A stretch of DNA of 64,000 nucleotides from CAXXOZ01 sp963676435 (GTDB lineage Bacteria; Bacillota; Clostridia; Lachnospirales; Lachnospiraceae). Position numbers and translations under genes: made by a program. The notes beneath the pieces were generated by a model. The model was not told where the DNA came from and did not search any database. It was given only the letters and a program-made list of their open reading frames with translations. The stretch is from positions 428,407-492,406 of the forward strand of contig CAXXOZ010000018.1 of assembly GCA_963676435.2 (NCBI GenBank), written 5' to 3'. Positions 27,481 to 36,536 of the stretch are shown here, in pieces (within the stretch, counting starts at the first letter, position 1; every line of letters starts with the position of its first letter).

Positions 27481-28059
27481 ATGAATAATATACCAAAAAA
27501 AATTTTTTCAATTATTTTTTCAGTTTTGTTAGTTGCATATCCAATAATTAATGTTATTACAAGTGAAGATATAAATTTTGGCACTAAAATATTTTTTAGT
27601 ACAATGATTATAATATATATATTTATTTTAGAAATATATATATTTGGTATGATTCAATATTTCATTTTTAAAAGGAATACAAATTATGAAATTATATTCC
27701 TGAATGAAAAATTAAATGAATACCATATTGTGACATTTACTATATTATCTTTTGTTTGCTTATTATTGTTATGGACACCTCTTTTTGATAATAAAAATTT
27801 TATTATGATTATTGGCACGAGCATTAGTTCTCTTTGCGTTCCAACAAATATAATCGCAACTATTGTATATATGAATAATAAAAATATAATAACTAGAAAT
27901 AAAATTGTAGCTTTTGAGTCAATTAGTTCATATGAAGTTATAGCAAAGAATACAGGACTTGAAATAATATTGGTAAATAAAAATGGAAAAATAAAGAAAA
28001 TTACTTCTAATTATAAATTACAACAAAAATTAGAGACTTTAAATATATATAAAATTTGA
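27481..28059 (+). CDS. Membrane protein with C-terminal cytoplasmic domain
   Basis: 192 residues. Four to five hydrophobic segments in the first 140 residues, then a soluble tail of about 50 residues (KIVAFESISSYEVIAKNTGL, IILVNKNGKIKKIT) that resembles a small PH-like domain seen at the ends of DUF5673-type proteins. GAGGGGACAT lies before ATG 27481, so the longer frame from 27436 is not used. Function unknown. Confidence 0.6.
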   Translation: MNNIPKKIFSIIFSVLLVAYPIINVITSEDINFGTKIFFSTMIIIYIFILEIYIFGMIQYFIFKRNTNYEIIFLNEKLNEYHIVTFTILSFVCLLLLWTPLFDNKNFIMIIGTSISSLCVPTNIIATIVYMNNKNIITRNKIVAFESISSYEVIAKNTGLEIILVNKNGKIKKITSNYKLQQKLETLNIYKI

Positions 28060-28126
28060 TGTTAATGAAACTCAAGATATCTTTGTATGTATTGATTGGG
28101 CATATTCATATGGATATCTTTATGAA

Positions 28127-28603
28127 TTGGTTGAAGAATTAGATTTTATTTTTATGGGGCATATAAAGGGGTGGGATTCTTATGTAGATGATTTTTTTGT
28201 TATGACAAAGTATGAGTTTTATAAAGACGAACTGCTATACGGAGATATGTCCGAAGATGTATTTAATTTGATTGATTGTGGAGGGATTATTCCATATGAG
28301 GAATTTTATCCAAACAATGAAAATATAAATCACAAAGAGTGGATAAGTTTTGCATCTACTCTTCCTTACGACTTAATGCCTTTAGATAAGGACTTTATAA
28401 TCTTTTGTAAGAAAGTAATTGATGAAGGAGAGATAATTTATTTCCCAGTTGGCAATTTTCAAGGTGTTTTTGTGAGTGAGCAGGGTGGAGATGTTTTTGA
28501 AAGAATTCTGAATGAAGATTTTAATGATAGCATTGGTGAAATCACAAAAGAAGAAGTTCTAGGGCTTATAAATGAAATGAATCTGGCTGAAGATAATAAA
28601 TAA
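28127..28603 (+). CDS. Hypothetical soluble protein, start uncertain
   Basis: An acidic protein of about 158 residues from TTG 28127, with no membrane segment and motifs such as GHIKGWDSYVDDFF and VGNFQGVFVSEQGGDVF. The same frame continues upstream of the TTG with DWAYSYGYLYE and DVNETQDIFV up to a stop near 28030 without any ATG, GTG or ribosome site, so the 5' end may be missing or shifted into the preceding gene. Not recognised. Confidence 0.5.
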   Translation: MVEELDFIFMGHIKGWDSYVDDFFVMTKYEFYKDELLYGDMSEDVFNLIDCGGIIPYEEFYPNNENINHKEWISFASTLPYDLMPLDKDFIIFCKKVIDEGEIIYFPVGNFQGVFVSEQGGDVFERILNEDFNDSIGEITKEEVLGLINEMNLAEDNK

Positions 28604-28688
28604 TTATAATCAATTAAAATAAAATGATAATTAGTTTTTAAAAAAATGACAAAAAATGCAGATCGAATAAATTTGAATGGAGAAAAAC

Positions 28689-28835
28689 ATGAATAGAAGT
28701 CTGAAGGGGATTGCCGTATTGCTGTTTGCTATTTTATTTCAACTATGTGGTACAGGAATGGAGCTTATTACATTGGCGATTGGTATAGTTGGTTTAGTTT
28801 TAGTTCTTACAAGTGATATTATTAAAAATAAGTAA
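28689..28835 (+). CDS. Very small membrane protein
   Basis: 48 codons with start MNRSLKGIAVLLFAILFQ and two short hydrophobic stretches that fill most of the protein. GAATGGAG lies 8 bp before the ATG. Too short for wider annotation, but the ribosome site, composition and place in a row of small membrane proteins support it. Function unknown. Confidence 0.6.
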   Translation: MNRSLKGIAVLLFAILFQLCGTGMELITLAIGIVGLVLVLTSDIIKNK

Positions 28836-28860
28836 ATGTATTTAGTTTAAAGGGAGATGT

Positions 28861-29421
28861 ATGATTAAAGTTAAAGAGAATAAATTAATAATAACGATAA
28901 TAGCTTTATCGCTAACCGGTTGGCTATGGTACTTTTTAGGTAAGCTAGGAATTTTTACTTACATATTCCAGGAGGTTTCCTTACTTATTGTTACGGGAGT
29001 TTCGGTTCTTGTAATTATAATATCAATATATGCTACGAATTTATTAATAAAAAAAATAAAAATCAAAGAAAAAGTATCAAAAAGTATTCATAAAATAATA
29101 CTCGTTATATTATTGATTTTGTTTCAAATATCAGCATATACATATGTATTAAATTTTTGGACTACAGGAGGTTCTTACAACATACTTGATAAGGGGAAGA
29201 TTGGTGATGAATATTATATATATTTAGAAAATGATTTTGAGAATAATCATTATGTTGTTAAATTGCGTTGTGATTATGATGAATTCTCTAGGGTGATTGT
29301 GGATAAAGATGTACTTTATACAATAACTTTTGAATGGAATTCTATTTCACCTGAAAAAGGAAACATAATACAACTGCAGGTTGATGACTTTATAGATAAT
29401 CGTGAAATAATGGAAAAATAA
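28861..29421 (+). CDS. Membrane protein with outside domain
   Basis: 186 residues: three membrane segments within the first 100 residues (the third followed by YTYVLNFWTTGGSYN), then an about 80-residue acidic domain with alternating strands (DEYYIYLENDFENNHYVVKL, LYTITFEWNS). AAAGGGAGATGT before ATG. Not recognised. Confidence 0.6.
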   Translation: MIKVKENKLIITIIALSLTGWLWYFLGKLGIFTYIFQEVSLLIVTGVSVLVIIISIYATNLLIKKIKIKEKVSKSIHKIILVILLILFQISAYTYVLNFWTTGGSYNILDKGKIGDEYYIYLENDFENNHYVVKLRCDYDEFSRVIVDKDVLYTITFEWNSISPEKGNIIQLQVDDFIDNREIMEK

Positions 29422-29459
29422 AATTAATTTATTTGAGACTTTTATTAGTGGAGGGATAT

Positions 29460-29797
29460 ATGATTAAAGAAAGCCTAAGTATTTTAATTCCTACTTTAAT
29501 AATTTCATTATTCTATATTATATTAGGAATCGTTCAATGGAAGAGTAGGAATCCAGTTCGTTTAATACATAAAAAGAACCGCCATCAAAATATATGATAA
29601 AAGATGTAACTGCATATAATAGAGACCACGGAGCTATGTGGATAATAAACGGAGTTTTTCTGATTTTCTTATATATGCTATTTGTACCATTCAAAAATGT
29701 TGATTTGTCTGCACTAGCATTTGTAATGGGTATTTTATTTGGACTAATCGCGGTAGTGGTTTGTCATAGCAAAATTAGTAAGAAATATTTAATTTAA
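29460..29797 (+). pseudogene. DUF3784-like membrane protein split by a frameshift
   Basis: Two overlapping small frames (29460-29597, 45 codons; 29594-29797, 67 codons; ATGA overlap) together read like one protein: IISLFYIILGIVQWKSRNPV, then HKEPPSKYMIKDVTAYNRDH and GAMWIINGVFLIFLYM. The DVxxYNxxHGxMWI motif is typical of DUF3784 proteins of about 100 residues. Joining needs one more A in the AAAAA run at about 29571-29575, so here a base is missing, unlike most other breaks in the window. GTGGAGGGATAT precedes ATG 29460. If the text is right, two small proteins are made with coupled translation. Confidence 0.55.
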
Positions 29798-29876
29798 GAA
29801 GTTATTAATTTTGAATAAAGAAAAATTTTAATATTTTTAAGTTAACAGATCGTAAAAATTTAAGTGGAGGAAAACT

Positions 29877-30080
29877 ATGAAAGGTTTAAAAATGGTAATT
29901 GCAGGAGGAATCTTTTTTTTAAGTGGTGTATTAATGATACTTTTGGGCGATCTAGGAGACATAATATTTAATAGTCTTAATACAAACAGCGAAAGATTTT
30001 CGAATTATTTTTATATATTTATTCCATTTTGTTTGGTAGGAATTGTTCTCATTGTCATAGGACTTGTTAAGAAAGATTAG
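29877..30080 (+). CDS. Small two-segment membrane protein
   Basis: 67 residues with two membrane helices (about 6-26 and 44-63) joined by a polar loop (NTNSERFSN). AGTGGAGGAAAACT is a strong ribosome site. Function not known; the layout resembles other tiny proteins of this stretch. Confidence 0.6.
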   Translation: MKGLKMVIAGGIFFLSGVLMILLGDLGDIIFNSLNTNSERFSNYFYIFIPFCLVGIVLIVIGLVKKD

Positions 30081-30131
30081 CACATAAAAAAGAATTTACA
30101 ACGTCGGAAGAAATTTAAAGGAGTTTAATTC

Positions 30132-30368
30132 ATGAAAGAATTTGATGAATTTGGTAAAGTAGACAAAGGATTTGAAATTAATTACTGGAATCTAAGTTAT
30201 AGAAGAAAATTTATTAGAACTTTAATTGCGACACCTTCTGTTATTCTAGCAATTATTTTTATATGGTGGCTGTCAAATTCTTTAATTTATAAATTGATTT
30301 TTACTATTATCGTTATTTCTTTGGAATTAATGCAGGCAATATATACATATAGTAAATGGAAACTTTAA
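30132..30368 (+). CDS. Small membrane protein
   Basis: 78 residues: a charged first third (KEFDEFGKVDKGFEINY), then two close hydrophobic segments (about 34-52 and 54-70). AAAGGAGTTTAATTC precedes the ATG. Not recognised. Confidence 0.55.
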   Translation: MKEFDEFGKVDKGFEINYWNLSYRRKFIRTLIATPSVILAIIFIWWLSNSLIYKLIFTIIVISLELMQAIYTYSKWKL

Positions 30369-30453
30369 ATTGATATACTCATAATTAGATAATGATGAAA
30401 AAATCAATGTTGAAGAAGAAATAATTTTAGGAGGCGGGTCTTGTAACCTGAAA

Positions 30454-31203
30454 ATGATGATGGTCAAAACTATAGAAGCAAGTAGTGAAACACCAGTTTT
30501 GGAAATAATAAATTTAAATAAGCGTTATGATGAATTTAAATTAAAGGATGTTAACTTTACGGTTGGAAAAAATTCTATTTGTGGATTTATAGGTGTTAAT
30601 GGTGCTGGAAAAACAACAACAATTAAATCTATGCTAGGATTAACTAAAAAGGATGCAGGATTAATAAGATTTTTTGGAAGAGAATTTACAGGAAATGAAA
30701 AAGAAATCAAAAACAATATTGGCGTTGTTTTTGATGCAAGTGTATATTATGAGGAATTATCAATAAAGTATATGAAGTTAATAATTTCTAAATCCTATAA
30801 AGAGTGGAACGAAGTTGTATTCCAAAATTATTTAAAAAGGTTTAACCTAGATGAAAGCAAAAAAATCTGTAATTTATCAAAAGGCATGAAAATGAAGCTG
30901 TCACTAGCCTTTGCATTATCCCACAACGCAAAATTCTTAATAATGGATGAACCAACAAGTGGTTTAGACCCTCTGATAAGAAAAGAAGTTTTAGGAATTT
31001 TGGATGAGTTTAAAAGTTGTGGAGAAAATAGCGTGTTTTTCTCAACACATATAACTTCAGATTTAGAAAAAATAGCTGACCAATTAATCATGATTCATAA
31101 TGGTGAGATAATTTTTTCTAAAACAAAAGAAGAATTTTATAGTGTTTCTAATGGAGCTTCAATTGAAGAATTTATGATTAAGTACATCGAGGAAAGTAAA
31201 TAA
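30454..31203 (+). CDS. ABC transporter ATPase (ABC-2 exporter type)
   Basis: About 249 residues. Walker A GVNGAGKTTT, Q-loop IGVVFDASVYYEEL, signature NLSKGMKMKLSLAFAL, Walker B FLIMDEPTSGLDP and switch His in FFSTHITSDLE. The SKGM variant signature and the following permease match the YtrB/BcrA-like group that exports peptides or lipids or responds to cell-wall stress. The start is not well marked: AGGAGGCGGG lies about 20 bp before ATG 30454. The permease follows 10 bp later and carries a nonsense codon. Confidence 0.85.
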   Translation: MMMVKTIEASSETPVLEIINLNKRYDEFKLKDVNFTVGKNSICGFIGVNGAGKTTTIKSMLGLTKKDAGLIRFFGREFTGNEKEIKNNIGVVFDASVYYEELSIKYMKLIISKSYKEWNEVVFQNYLKRFNLDESKKICNLSKGMKMKLSLAFALSHNAKFLIMDEPTSGLDPLIRKEVLGILDEFKSCGENSVFFSTHITSDLEKIADQLIMIHNGEIIFSKTKEEFYSVSNGASIEEFMIKYIEESK

Positions 31204-31213
31204 AGGGGAAATT

Positions 31214-31864
31214 ATGAATTTAATATTAAAAGAATTGTTTCTTGCAAAAAAAGTTATTCTGTTTGTAATAATTATGATAATTTTTTTGCCAGTTTTTTTA
31301 ACAAATCAAGTTGGTGCAGATATGTCCACATTAGTTTTCTTTATTATCACAATAGTTATGATGCTAATGTTGCCAGGTACGATTTCTATGAATGAGTCAA
31401 AGTATGAAAAAGCATATTCGTACTTGAGTATTACACCATATTCAAGATTTCAATTAGTTATATGTAAATACATTTTTGACCTCATAATTTTTTTAGCCAT
31501 AATAATAATATACTATGCAGAAACAATTTTTTTGTCTAGATATGTAGGAAATTTAGAAGTGATTGTTATAGCCATTACATTTTTAAGTGTTAGCATTATT
31601 AGAGGTGTTATAATACCCTTAGAATTTAAATTTGGCTATGAAAAGACAAAATATATTAGTATTATTGTTTTAATGATTGTTTGCTTTGGAGTTCCGTTAT
31701 TAACAAGATATTTTAGTATAGATGTTTTTAATAACTTTTTATTATATTTTTAATTAAACTTACATAAATCAATTTTAAGTATTCTTATATTTATAATATC
31801 CATAGCTATAAGTATACTATCAATACAAATATCTTATAGAATTTTCTTGAATAAAGAATTATGA
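31214..31864 (+). pseudogene. ABC-2 type permease with a premature stop
   Basis: Membrane partner of the preceding ATPase. The frame runs 179 codons to TAA 31751-31753 and then continues without shift for 36 more codons (HKSILSILIFIISIAISILS, QISYRIFLNKEL) to TGA 31862-31864. The full 216 residues with six membrane segments is the normal length for ABC2_membrane_5-type permeases, so the internal TAA looks like a nonsense change of a TTA or similar codon that removes the last segment. AAAGGGGAAATT before ATG. Confidence 0.7.
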
Positions 31865-31890
31865 TTATAAATCAAAGGGTAGGTGAATAT

Positions 31891-32268
31891 ATGGCAGGAA
31901 AATATAAAAACACAAAGGAATACATGGCTGATCAATCCGAACAGGCAAGAAAGCTATTAATGGAAATGAAATCAATAATTCTAGAAGTGGCTCCAGAATC
32001 GGAAGAAATAATGAACTATGGAGTACCATCATATACATTAGTTAAAGGAGGAAAAGCTGAATATCAAGTTATGATTGCCGGTTTTAAGAATCATGTTGGT
32101 TTGTATCCTCATCCTACAACCATTGAGCACTTTGCTGAAGAGTTGAAAGAATATAAGACGAGTACAGGAACTGTTCAGTTTTCTTTGGAAAAACCTTTGC
32201 CAAAGCAGTTGATAAAAGAAATGATTAATTATCGGCTAAATTTGATTAATAAAGAAAAAGAGAGTTAA
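31891..32268 (+). CDS. DUF1801 (YdhG-like) family protein
   Basis: 125 residues. Typical DUF1801 pattern: NTKEYMADQSEQARKLLMEM, PESEEIMNYGVPSYTL, FKNHVGLYPHP and a C-terminal FSLEKPLPKQLIKEMINYRL. These small proteins resemble frataxin-like iron chaperones of Bacillus (YdhG), but the biochemical role is not firmly set. ATG 31891 follows AAAGGGTAGGTGAATAT; the frame opens 30 bp earlier without a site. Last gene before the LysR region. Confidence 0.75.
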   Translation: MAGKYKNTKEYMADQSEQARKLLMEMKSIILEVAPESEEIMNYGVPSYTLVKGGKAEYQVMIAGFKNHVGLYPHPTTIEHFAEELKEYKTSTGTVQFSLEKPLPKQLIKEMINYRLNLINKEKES

Positions 32269-32327
32269 TGCTTATTAAATAAGAATGATACAATTCAAGT
32301 TTATATGAGCATTAATTAGAAAAAGGA

Positions 32328-33227
32328 TTATAATGTAGTTCTATAAGAAGGATTAGTCAACATATTTAATAATAAAGGAAGAGATGTATTATAGTTATTT
32401 TTCAACCATCCTACACAAATATATACTGTAGAAACTTCATTTGGGATAGGGATAGTTTTATAAGAATTTTCATCTAAATGAACTGTGACAGGATCTAGTA
32501 TGGTGACGCCTTCTCCCATAAAAACTTTAAAAAGACCTGCATCAAAACTATTTGTGCATTCTGTTTTCCAAACATTAATTTTATAAAAAGAAAAAACTGT
32601 TTTCCAAAATTTTGATGTTATAGGTTTTGGAAATCCAGTATAAAACCTTTCGTTTTTGAAGTCTAGAAATGAAGGGTTTTCTTTTTTTGCAAGTGGATGA
32701 TTAACACCATAAACAAGAAAAGCATTTGTCTGACAAAATTTTTCAAATATAATATCATTTGACTCAAAGGTCGTAAAGTCTGGAGTGAATACCAAATCCA
32801 GTTCTTTGTTTTTTAACTTTCTTTCTAATTCATTATAGCTTGTGAAAGTATAATTTAGTTCAATATTTGGATATAGCTGTTGAAAAGTACAAAAAAGTTC
32901 AGAAAAGAAGTTTACAACATTCGCTTGTGTCAAAAAACCTATTTTAATTATTCCCTGCTCTTCAAAAGCCATTTTCTCGGCGATTTTTTTTTGGTCTTGA
33001 ATAAAACCTAAAATTTCGGTAAAAGTCTGTAACATTATAATTCCAGAAGGGGTTAAACAAACCATATTTTTATTTCTGTAAAATAATTTTAAATTCAAAT
33101 ATTCTTCTAAGTGCTTGATATGTCTACTAACAGTAGGTTGTGACATGAATAGTTCTTCGCTAGCCTGGGTAAAATTGAGTGTACGTGCAACGGTTAAAAA
33201 ACATTCAATTTCTTTTAAAAAGGTCAT
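32328..33227 (-). CDS. LysR-family transcriptional regulator
   Basis: 299 residues. N-terminal winged helix: LKEIECFLTVARTLNFTQAS, EELFMSQPTVSRHIKHLEEY, then the effector-binding domain of about 210 residues with the SBP-like fold (IKIGFLTQANVVNFFSEL). Start at 33227 follows AAAGGAGTTTCAA; the frame reaches 33287 but lacks a site. It is divergent from the TRAP transporter and a perfect 7-bp inverted repeat with 7-bp gap lies between them, as for a LysR target site. It most likely controls the TRAP operon in response to the transported acid. Confidence 0.88.
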   Translation of the reverse strand: MTFLKEIECFLTVARTLNFTQASEELFMSQPTVSRHIKHLEEYLNLKLFYRNKNMVCLTPSGIIMLQTFTEILGFIQDQKKIAEKMAFEEQGIIKIGFLTQANVVNFFSELFCTFQQLYPNIELNYTFTSYNELERKLKNKELDLVFTPDFTTFESNDIIFEKFCQTNAFLVYGVNHPLAKKENPSFLDFKNERFYTGFPKPITSKFWKTVFSFYKINVWKTECTNSFDAGLFKVFMGEGVTILDPVTVHLDENSYKTIPIPNEVSTVYICVGWLKNNYNTSLPLLLNMLTNPSYRTTL

Positions 33228-33311
33228 TTGAAACTCCTTTATTTTTGTTTTGTCAAACATTCTATCATATATCCTACTATATGGCAAAAGTTAATTAAAT
33301 AGAAGTTAGTA

Positions 33312-33332
33312 CTTATTCGTAAAATGAATAAG
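33312..33332. promoter_or_regulatory. LysR-type operator between lysR and TRAP genes
   Basis: CTTATTC (33312-33318), a 7-base spacer, and GAATAAG (33326-33332) form a perfect inverted repeat of the T-N11-A type. It is about 85 bp upstream of the regulator start and 190 bp before dctQ. Confidence 0.55.
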
Positions 33333-33520
33333 CTCTGAACCGCCTTAAAATATAGGGATTTGTAGAAGGTTCAATGCTTTTCTATTTTGTTTACAAGAAA
33401 AAAATGATTTTTCAAGGTGATTTTTATAGAAAGTATAGTGTGTAATTTATTTTATGAATAAGATGCTATTTCCAAATATGATATATTTCGAATGTAATAA
33501 AAAACTGAAGGGAGGAAGTT

Positions 33521-34054
33521 ATGAAAAAGTATACAAAGGTTCTTACAGTGGTTGCAGAAATACTGAATGTGATTGCAATTGTTTCTTTGATTTTTATGAT
33601 GCTTCTTGTTGTTTCAGATGTAGTAATGAGAAATGTGTTTACAAAACCAATTGTAGGCGCAACCGAGATGGTAAGAATGTCTATGGTTTGTCTTGTTCCT
33701 TCATTTGTCAGTGCATTAATATCAGATCGACATGTTAGTGTAGGTATTTTTGTTGACAATTTGGGACGAAAATCGCAGTTGGTTTTTGATACTGTTGCAT
33801 ATCTAATGTCGGCAGTGATTTGTGGTTTGATTTCTTATCAGACATTTCAGGAGATGAAATTTGCCATTAATTTTGGGGAATCTTATTCAATGCTGAAGCT
33901 ACCTAAGTGGCCATTATTAATGATTTTTAGTATTACTTTTGGAGTTATGGTTCCAGCGATTATTGCAGTATTAGCTAAAAAATTTCTGGATAAGGAATCA
34001 TACAAAAAAGAAGGGCCAGGATCTGGACAGGAGGAAGGTGTAAGTCATGAGTGA
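33521..34054 (+). CDS. dctQ: TRAP transporter small permease (DctQ)
   Basis: 177 residues with four membrane segments. The family motif (VSDVVMRNVFTKPIVGATEM with a preceding hydrophobic segment) is clear. It forms the small membrane subunit of a TRAP transporter that uses sodium to import organic acids. GAAGGGAGGAAGTT before the ATG. Overlaps the large permease by 8 bp. The ORF that starts at 33454 in another frame is not used. Confidence 0.88.
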   Translation: MKKYTKVLTVVAEILNVIAIVSLIFMMLLVVSDVVMRNVFTKPIVGATEMVRMSMVCLVPSFVSALISDRHVSVGIFVDNLGRKSQLVFDTVAYLMSAVICGLISYQTFQEMKFAINFGESYSMLKLPKWPLLMIFSITFGVMVPAIIAVLAKKFLDKESYKKEGPGSGQEEGVSHE

Positions 34055-35342
34055 TGTTGTTATAGGGATTATCGGGGTTGTTATTCTTCTTGTACTAATA
34101 GCTGCCCGAGTATGGATTGGTGCAGCATTGGCAATTGTTGGTTTTGTAGGTTTAGTACTTATTGCTGGTTTCCCACAGGCTTTTTCTACATTAGGAACAG
34201 CACCTTATACAAATGTTGATAATTATGTTATTACAGCAATTCCTATGTTTACTTTGATGGGAATGGTAATCGCAGAAACAGATATTGGGAAAAATTTATA
34301 TGAAGCTGCCTATCGTTTTCTGGGACGTAGGAAAGGGGGAGTGGCTTCTGCAACCGTTGTAGCTAGTGGTTTGATGGGTGCTATTACAGGTTCAGATAAT
34401 GTTTCTTGTGTAATTATGTCAAAGCTTGCATTGCCAGAATTAAAAAGATTCAAATATGATGAAGGGTTTTCAGCTGCATCTGTTGCAGCAGGAGCACCAC
34501 TTGCTATTATTATTCCACCGAGTATGGCATTCATAATGTTTGGTGTATTGACAGAACAATCAATTGGAAAATTATTTATGGGAGGACTTTTACCAGGAAT
34601 TCTTCTAGTATTCGCTTTTGTAATTGCAATTGTAATAGCTTGTACGAAAAATAAAAAGTTAGGACCACAAGGTGAAAAATTTTCTAGAAAGGAAAAACTT
34701 CAGGGACTTGTAGGAGTGCTTCCTACAGTGATTCTTTTTCTTTTGGTGTTAGGTGGTATTTATTTAGGTATAGCTACAACAACAGAAGCCGGGGCAATTG
34801 GAGCATTAGGTTCTATTGTGATTGCTTTAGTTACAAAGCAGCTTACATGGAAAAAGATTTACAAGATATTGAAAGGAACAGTTCTTTCGGTTGGGTTTGT
34901 TATGTTTATGATTGCTGGAACTTTTGTTTTTATCAAATTCATAACACTATCTCATCTTCCTATGGAGCTTACACAGTTCATAACAAGTCTTGAAATAAAT
35001 AAATATTGGATTTTGTTAGTTGTAGCAGTTATGTATTTGGTTTTGGGGATGATCATGCCTCAAATACCTATGATGATACTAACGGTACCTTTACTATATC
35101 CAGCAATGATGTCATTAGGTTTTGACCCTATTTGGTTTGGCTGTTTTATTGTATTTATGATGGCCTTAGGGGCGATATCACCACCAATAGGAATGGATGT
35201 ATTTATCGTTTCAGGAGTTTCAAAGATATCTGTGTTAAAGATTTATAAAGGCTTGATACCATTTATTATAGCAGATGTTGTTTTAATAATTTTAATTAGT
35301 GTAATACCTCAAATTGTAACATTTCTTCCTTCTCTTATGTAG
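34047..35342 (+). CDS. dctM: TRAP transporter large permease (DctM)
   Basis: 431 residues with about 12 membrane segments. Seen: AIPMFTLMGMVIAETDIGKN, VASATVVASGLMGAITGSDN, APLAIIIPPSMAFIMFG and a second inverted repeat around MILTVPLLYPAMMSLGFDP and PPIGMDVFIV. Normal DctM length. GGAGGAAGGTGTAAGTC precedes the ATG inside dctQ. Forms the transport path with DctQ; the binding protein follows. Confidence 0.92.
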   Translation: MSDVVIGIIGVVILLVLIAARVWIGAALAIVGFVGLVLIAGFPQAFSTLGTAPYTNVDNYVITAIPMFTLMGMVIAETDIGKNLYEAAYRFLGRRKGGVASATVVASGLMGAITGSDNVSCVIMSKLALPELKRFKYDEGFSAASVAAGAPLAIIIPPSMAFIMFGVLTEQSIGKLFMGGLLPGILLVFAFVIAIVIACTKNKKLGPQGEKFSRKEKLQGLVGVLPTVILFLLVLGGIYLGIATTTEAGAIGALGSIVIALVTKQLTWKKIYKILKGTVLSVGFVMFMIAGTFVFIKFITLSHLPMELTQFITSLEINKYWILLVVAVMYLVLGMIMPQIPMMILTVPLLYPAMMSLGFDPIWFGCFIVFMMALGAISPPIGMDVFIVSGVSKISVLKIYKGLIPFIIADVVLIILISVIPQIVTFLPSLM

Positions 35343-35406
35343 TAGGAAGAAAAAGAATTTCAAATGCATGTGCATTAAGAAATAAATATAACAGGAGGAG
35401 AAAAAA

Positions 35407-36459
35407 ATGAAGAAAATTCTAAGTATGTTGATGCTTGTAGTTTTTGCTCTTACATTGTTTACTGGATGTGGAGAGAAAGGGGGAGAAGCTAAAGAAGACA
35501 AGGTATATGAGTTTAATGTGTCTTTTGCAGCACCCGAGATGGCTACCACTGCGTTAACGGCAGTATTTGAAAGAATGGAAGAACAAAGTGAGGGTAGACT
35601 GAAATTTAATATTTTTTATAGCTGGTCATTGACAAGTATTGATTCAGTTGTGAAAGATCTTCAGTCGGGAGTTGCAGACATCGCAGCAGTAGCACCTCAT
35701 GAATACCTTAATCTGTTTCCAAGAAATACAATGGTTACAGGAACACCATTTTTAGGACAACCAGGAATGGTTGAAGCTGGTGAAATTTATACTGAACTAT
35801 TAGAAGAATACCCTAGTTTGATGCAGGAATATGAAGAGTTGGGATTACATTACTGGACATATTATTATAATCCACCATATAATCTTTTTTCAACAGAAGA
35901 GACATCAGCAATCACACCAGATGATTTTAAGGGGAGAAAGGTTATTACGAGCGAAAGTATGATGCAACAATTAATCGCAGATAATAATGGAGCACCTGTT
36001 ACATCTGCTATTACAGATTATTACTCTAACCTAGAAAAGGGTGTCGCTGATGGAGCATTATCACACTTGAATGCATTAAATGCTTTTGGTTGTGGAGAAT
36101 TATTAAACAGTGCAACAGTATTTGGTGAAGGTGGAATGTATATGAAAACCATGGTATTTTTGTTCAATGGTGACAAATGGGATGAACTACCTGATGACTT
36201 AAAGGCCATAATTGATGGAGAAGCAGCAAACCTTGCAGCAGAGAGTGCAGTGGAAGAGTTGTCTAAGACACAAGCAGGTATGGCAGCTTTTGCTGAAAAA
36301 GGTACTGTCCATGAGTTGACAGAAGAAGAAGTTGAAGTTTGGAAAACAGAGTTTGCCCCTATTTTAGAAGAGTATTTAGTTCAGTTGGAATCTGAAGGGG
36401 TAGAAGATGCAAGAGAATTATATGAGGCAGTTGAAGAGAAAGTAGCTAGTTACAAATAA
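35407..36459 (+). CDS. dctP: TRAP transporter substrate-binding protein (DctP)
   Basis: 350 residues. Lipoprotein signal ending LFTGCGEK (Cys21), then the DctP fold: EFNVSFAAPEMATTALTAVF, VVKDLQSGVADIAAVAPHEY, and the binding Arg region FKGRKVITSESMMQQL. It delivers a carboxylate to the permeases. CAGGAGGAGAAAAAA before ATG. A strong terminator follows. The specific acid is unknown; DUF1576 downstream and the LysR regulator give no firm hint. Confidence 0.9.
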   Translation: MKKILSMLMLVVFALTLFTGCGEKGGEAKEDKVYEFNVSFAAPEMATTALTAVFERMEEQSEGRLKFNIFYSWSLTSIDSVVKDLQSGVADIAAVAPHEYLNLFPRNTMVTGTPFLGQPGMVEAGEIYTELLEEYPSLMQEYEELGLHYWTYYYNPPYNLFSTEETSAITPDDFKGRKVITSESMMQQLIADNNGAPVTSAITDYYSNLEKGVADGALSHLNALNAFGCGELLNSATVFGEGGMYMKTMVFLFNGDKWDELPDDLKAIIDGEAANLAAESAVEELSKTQAGMAAFAEKGTVHELTEEEVEVWKTEFAPILEEYLVQLESEGVEDARELYEAVEEKVASYK

Positions 36460-36474
36460 TTTTTTTAATATTGT

Positions 36475-36516
36475 AGCCGGAATAGACCTTGAGAAGGGTT
36501 TTTCCGGCTTTTTTCT
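36475..36516 (+). terminator. Terminator after dctP
   Basis: AGCCGGAA (36475-36482) pairs with TTCCGGCT (36502-36509); inside, CCTT and AAGG can pair too. A run of six T follows. Confidence 0.85.
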
Positions 36517-36536
36517 ATAAGAGGAGGAGAATAATT

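Noticed and set aside
36489..36536. TTG 36489 as start of the DUF1576 gene
   Set aside because: It lies inside the dctP terminator stem and upstream of the GAGGAGG site that fits a start near 36537.
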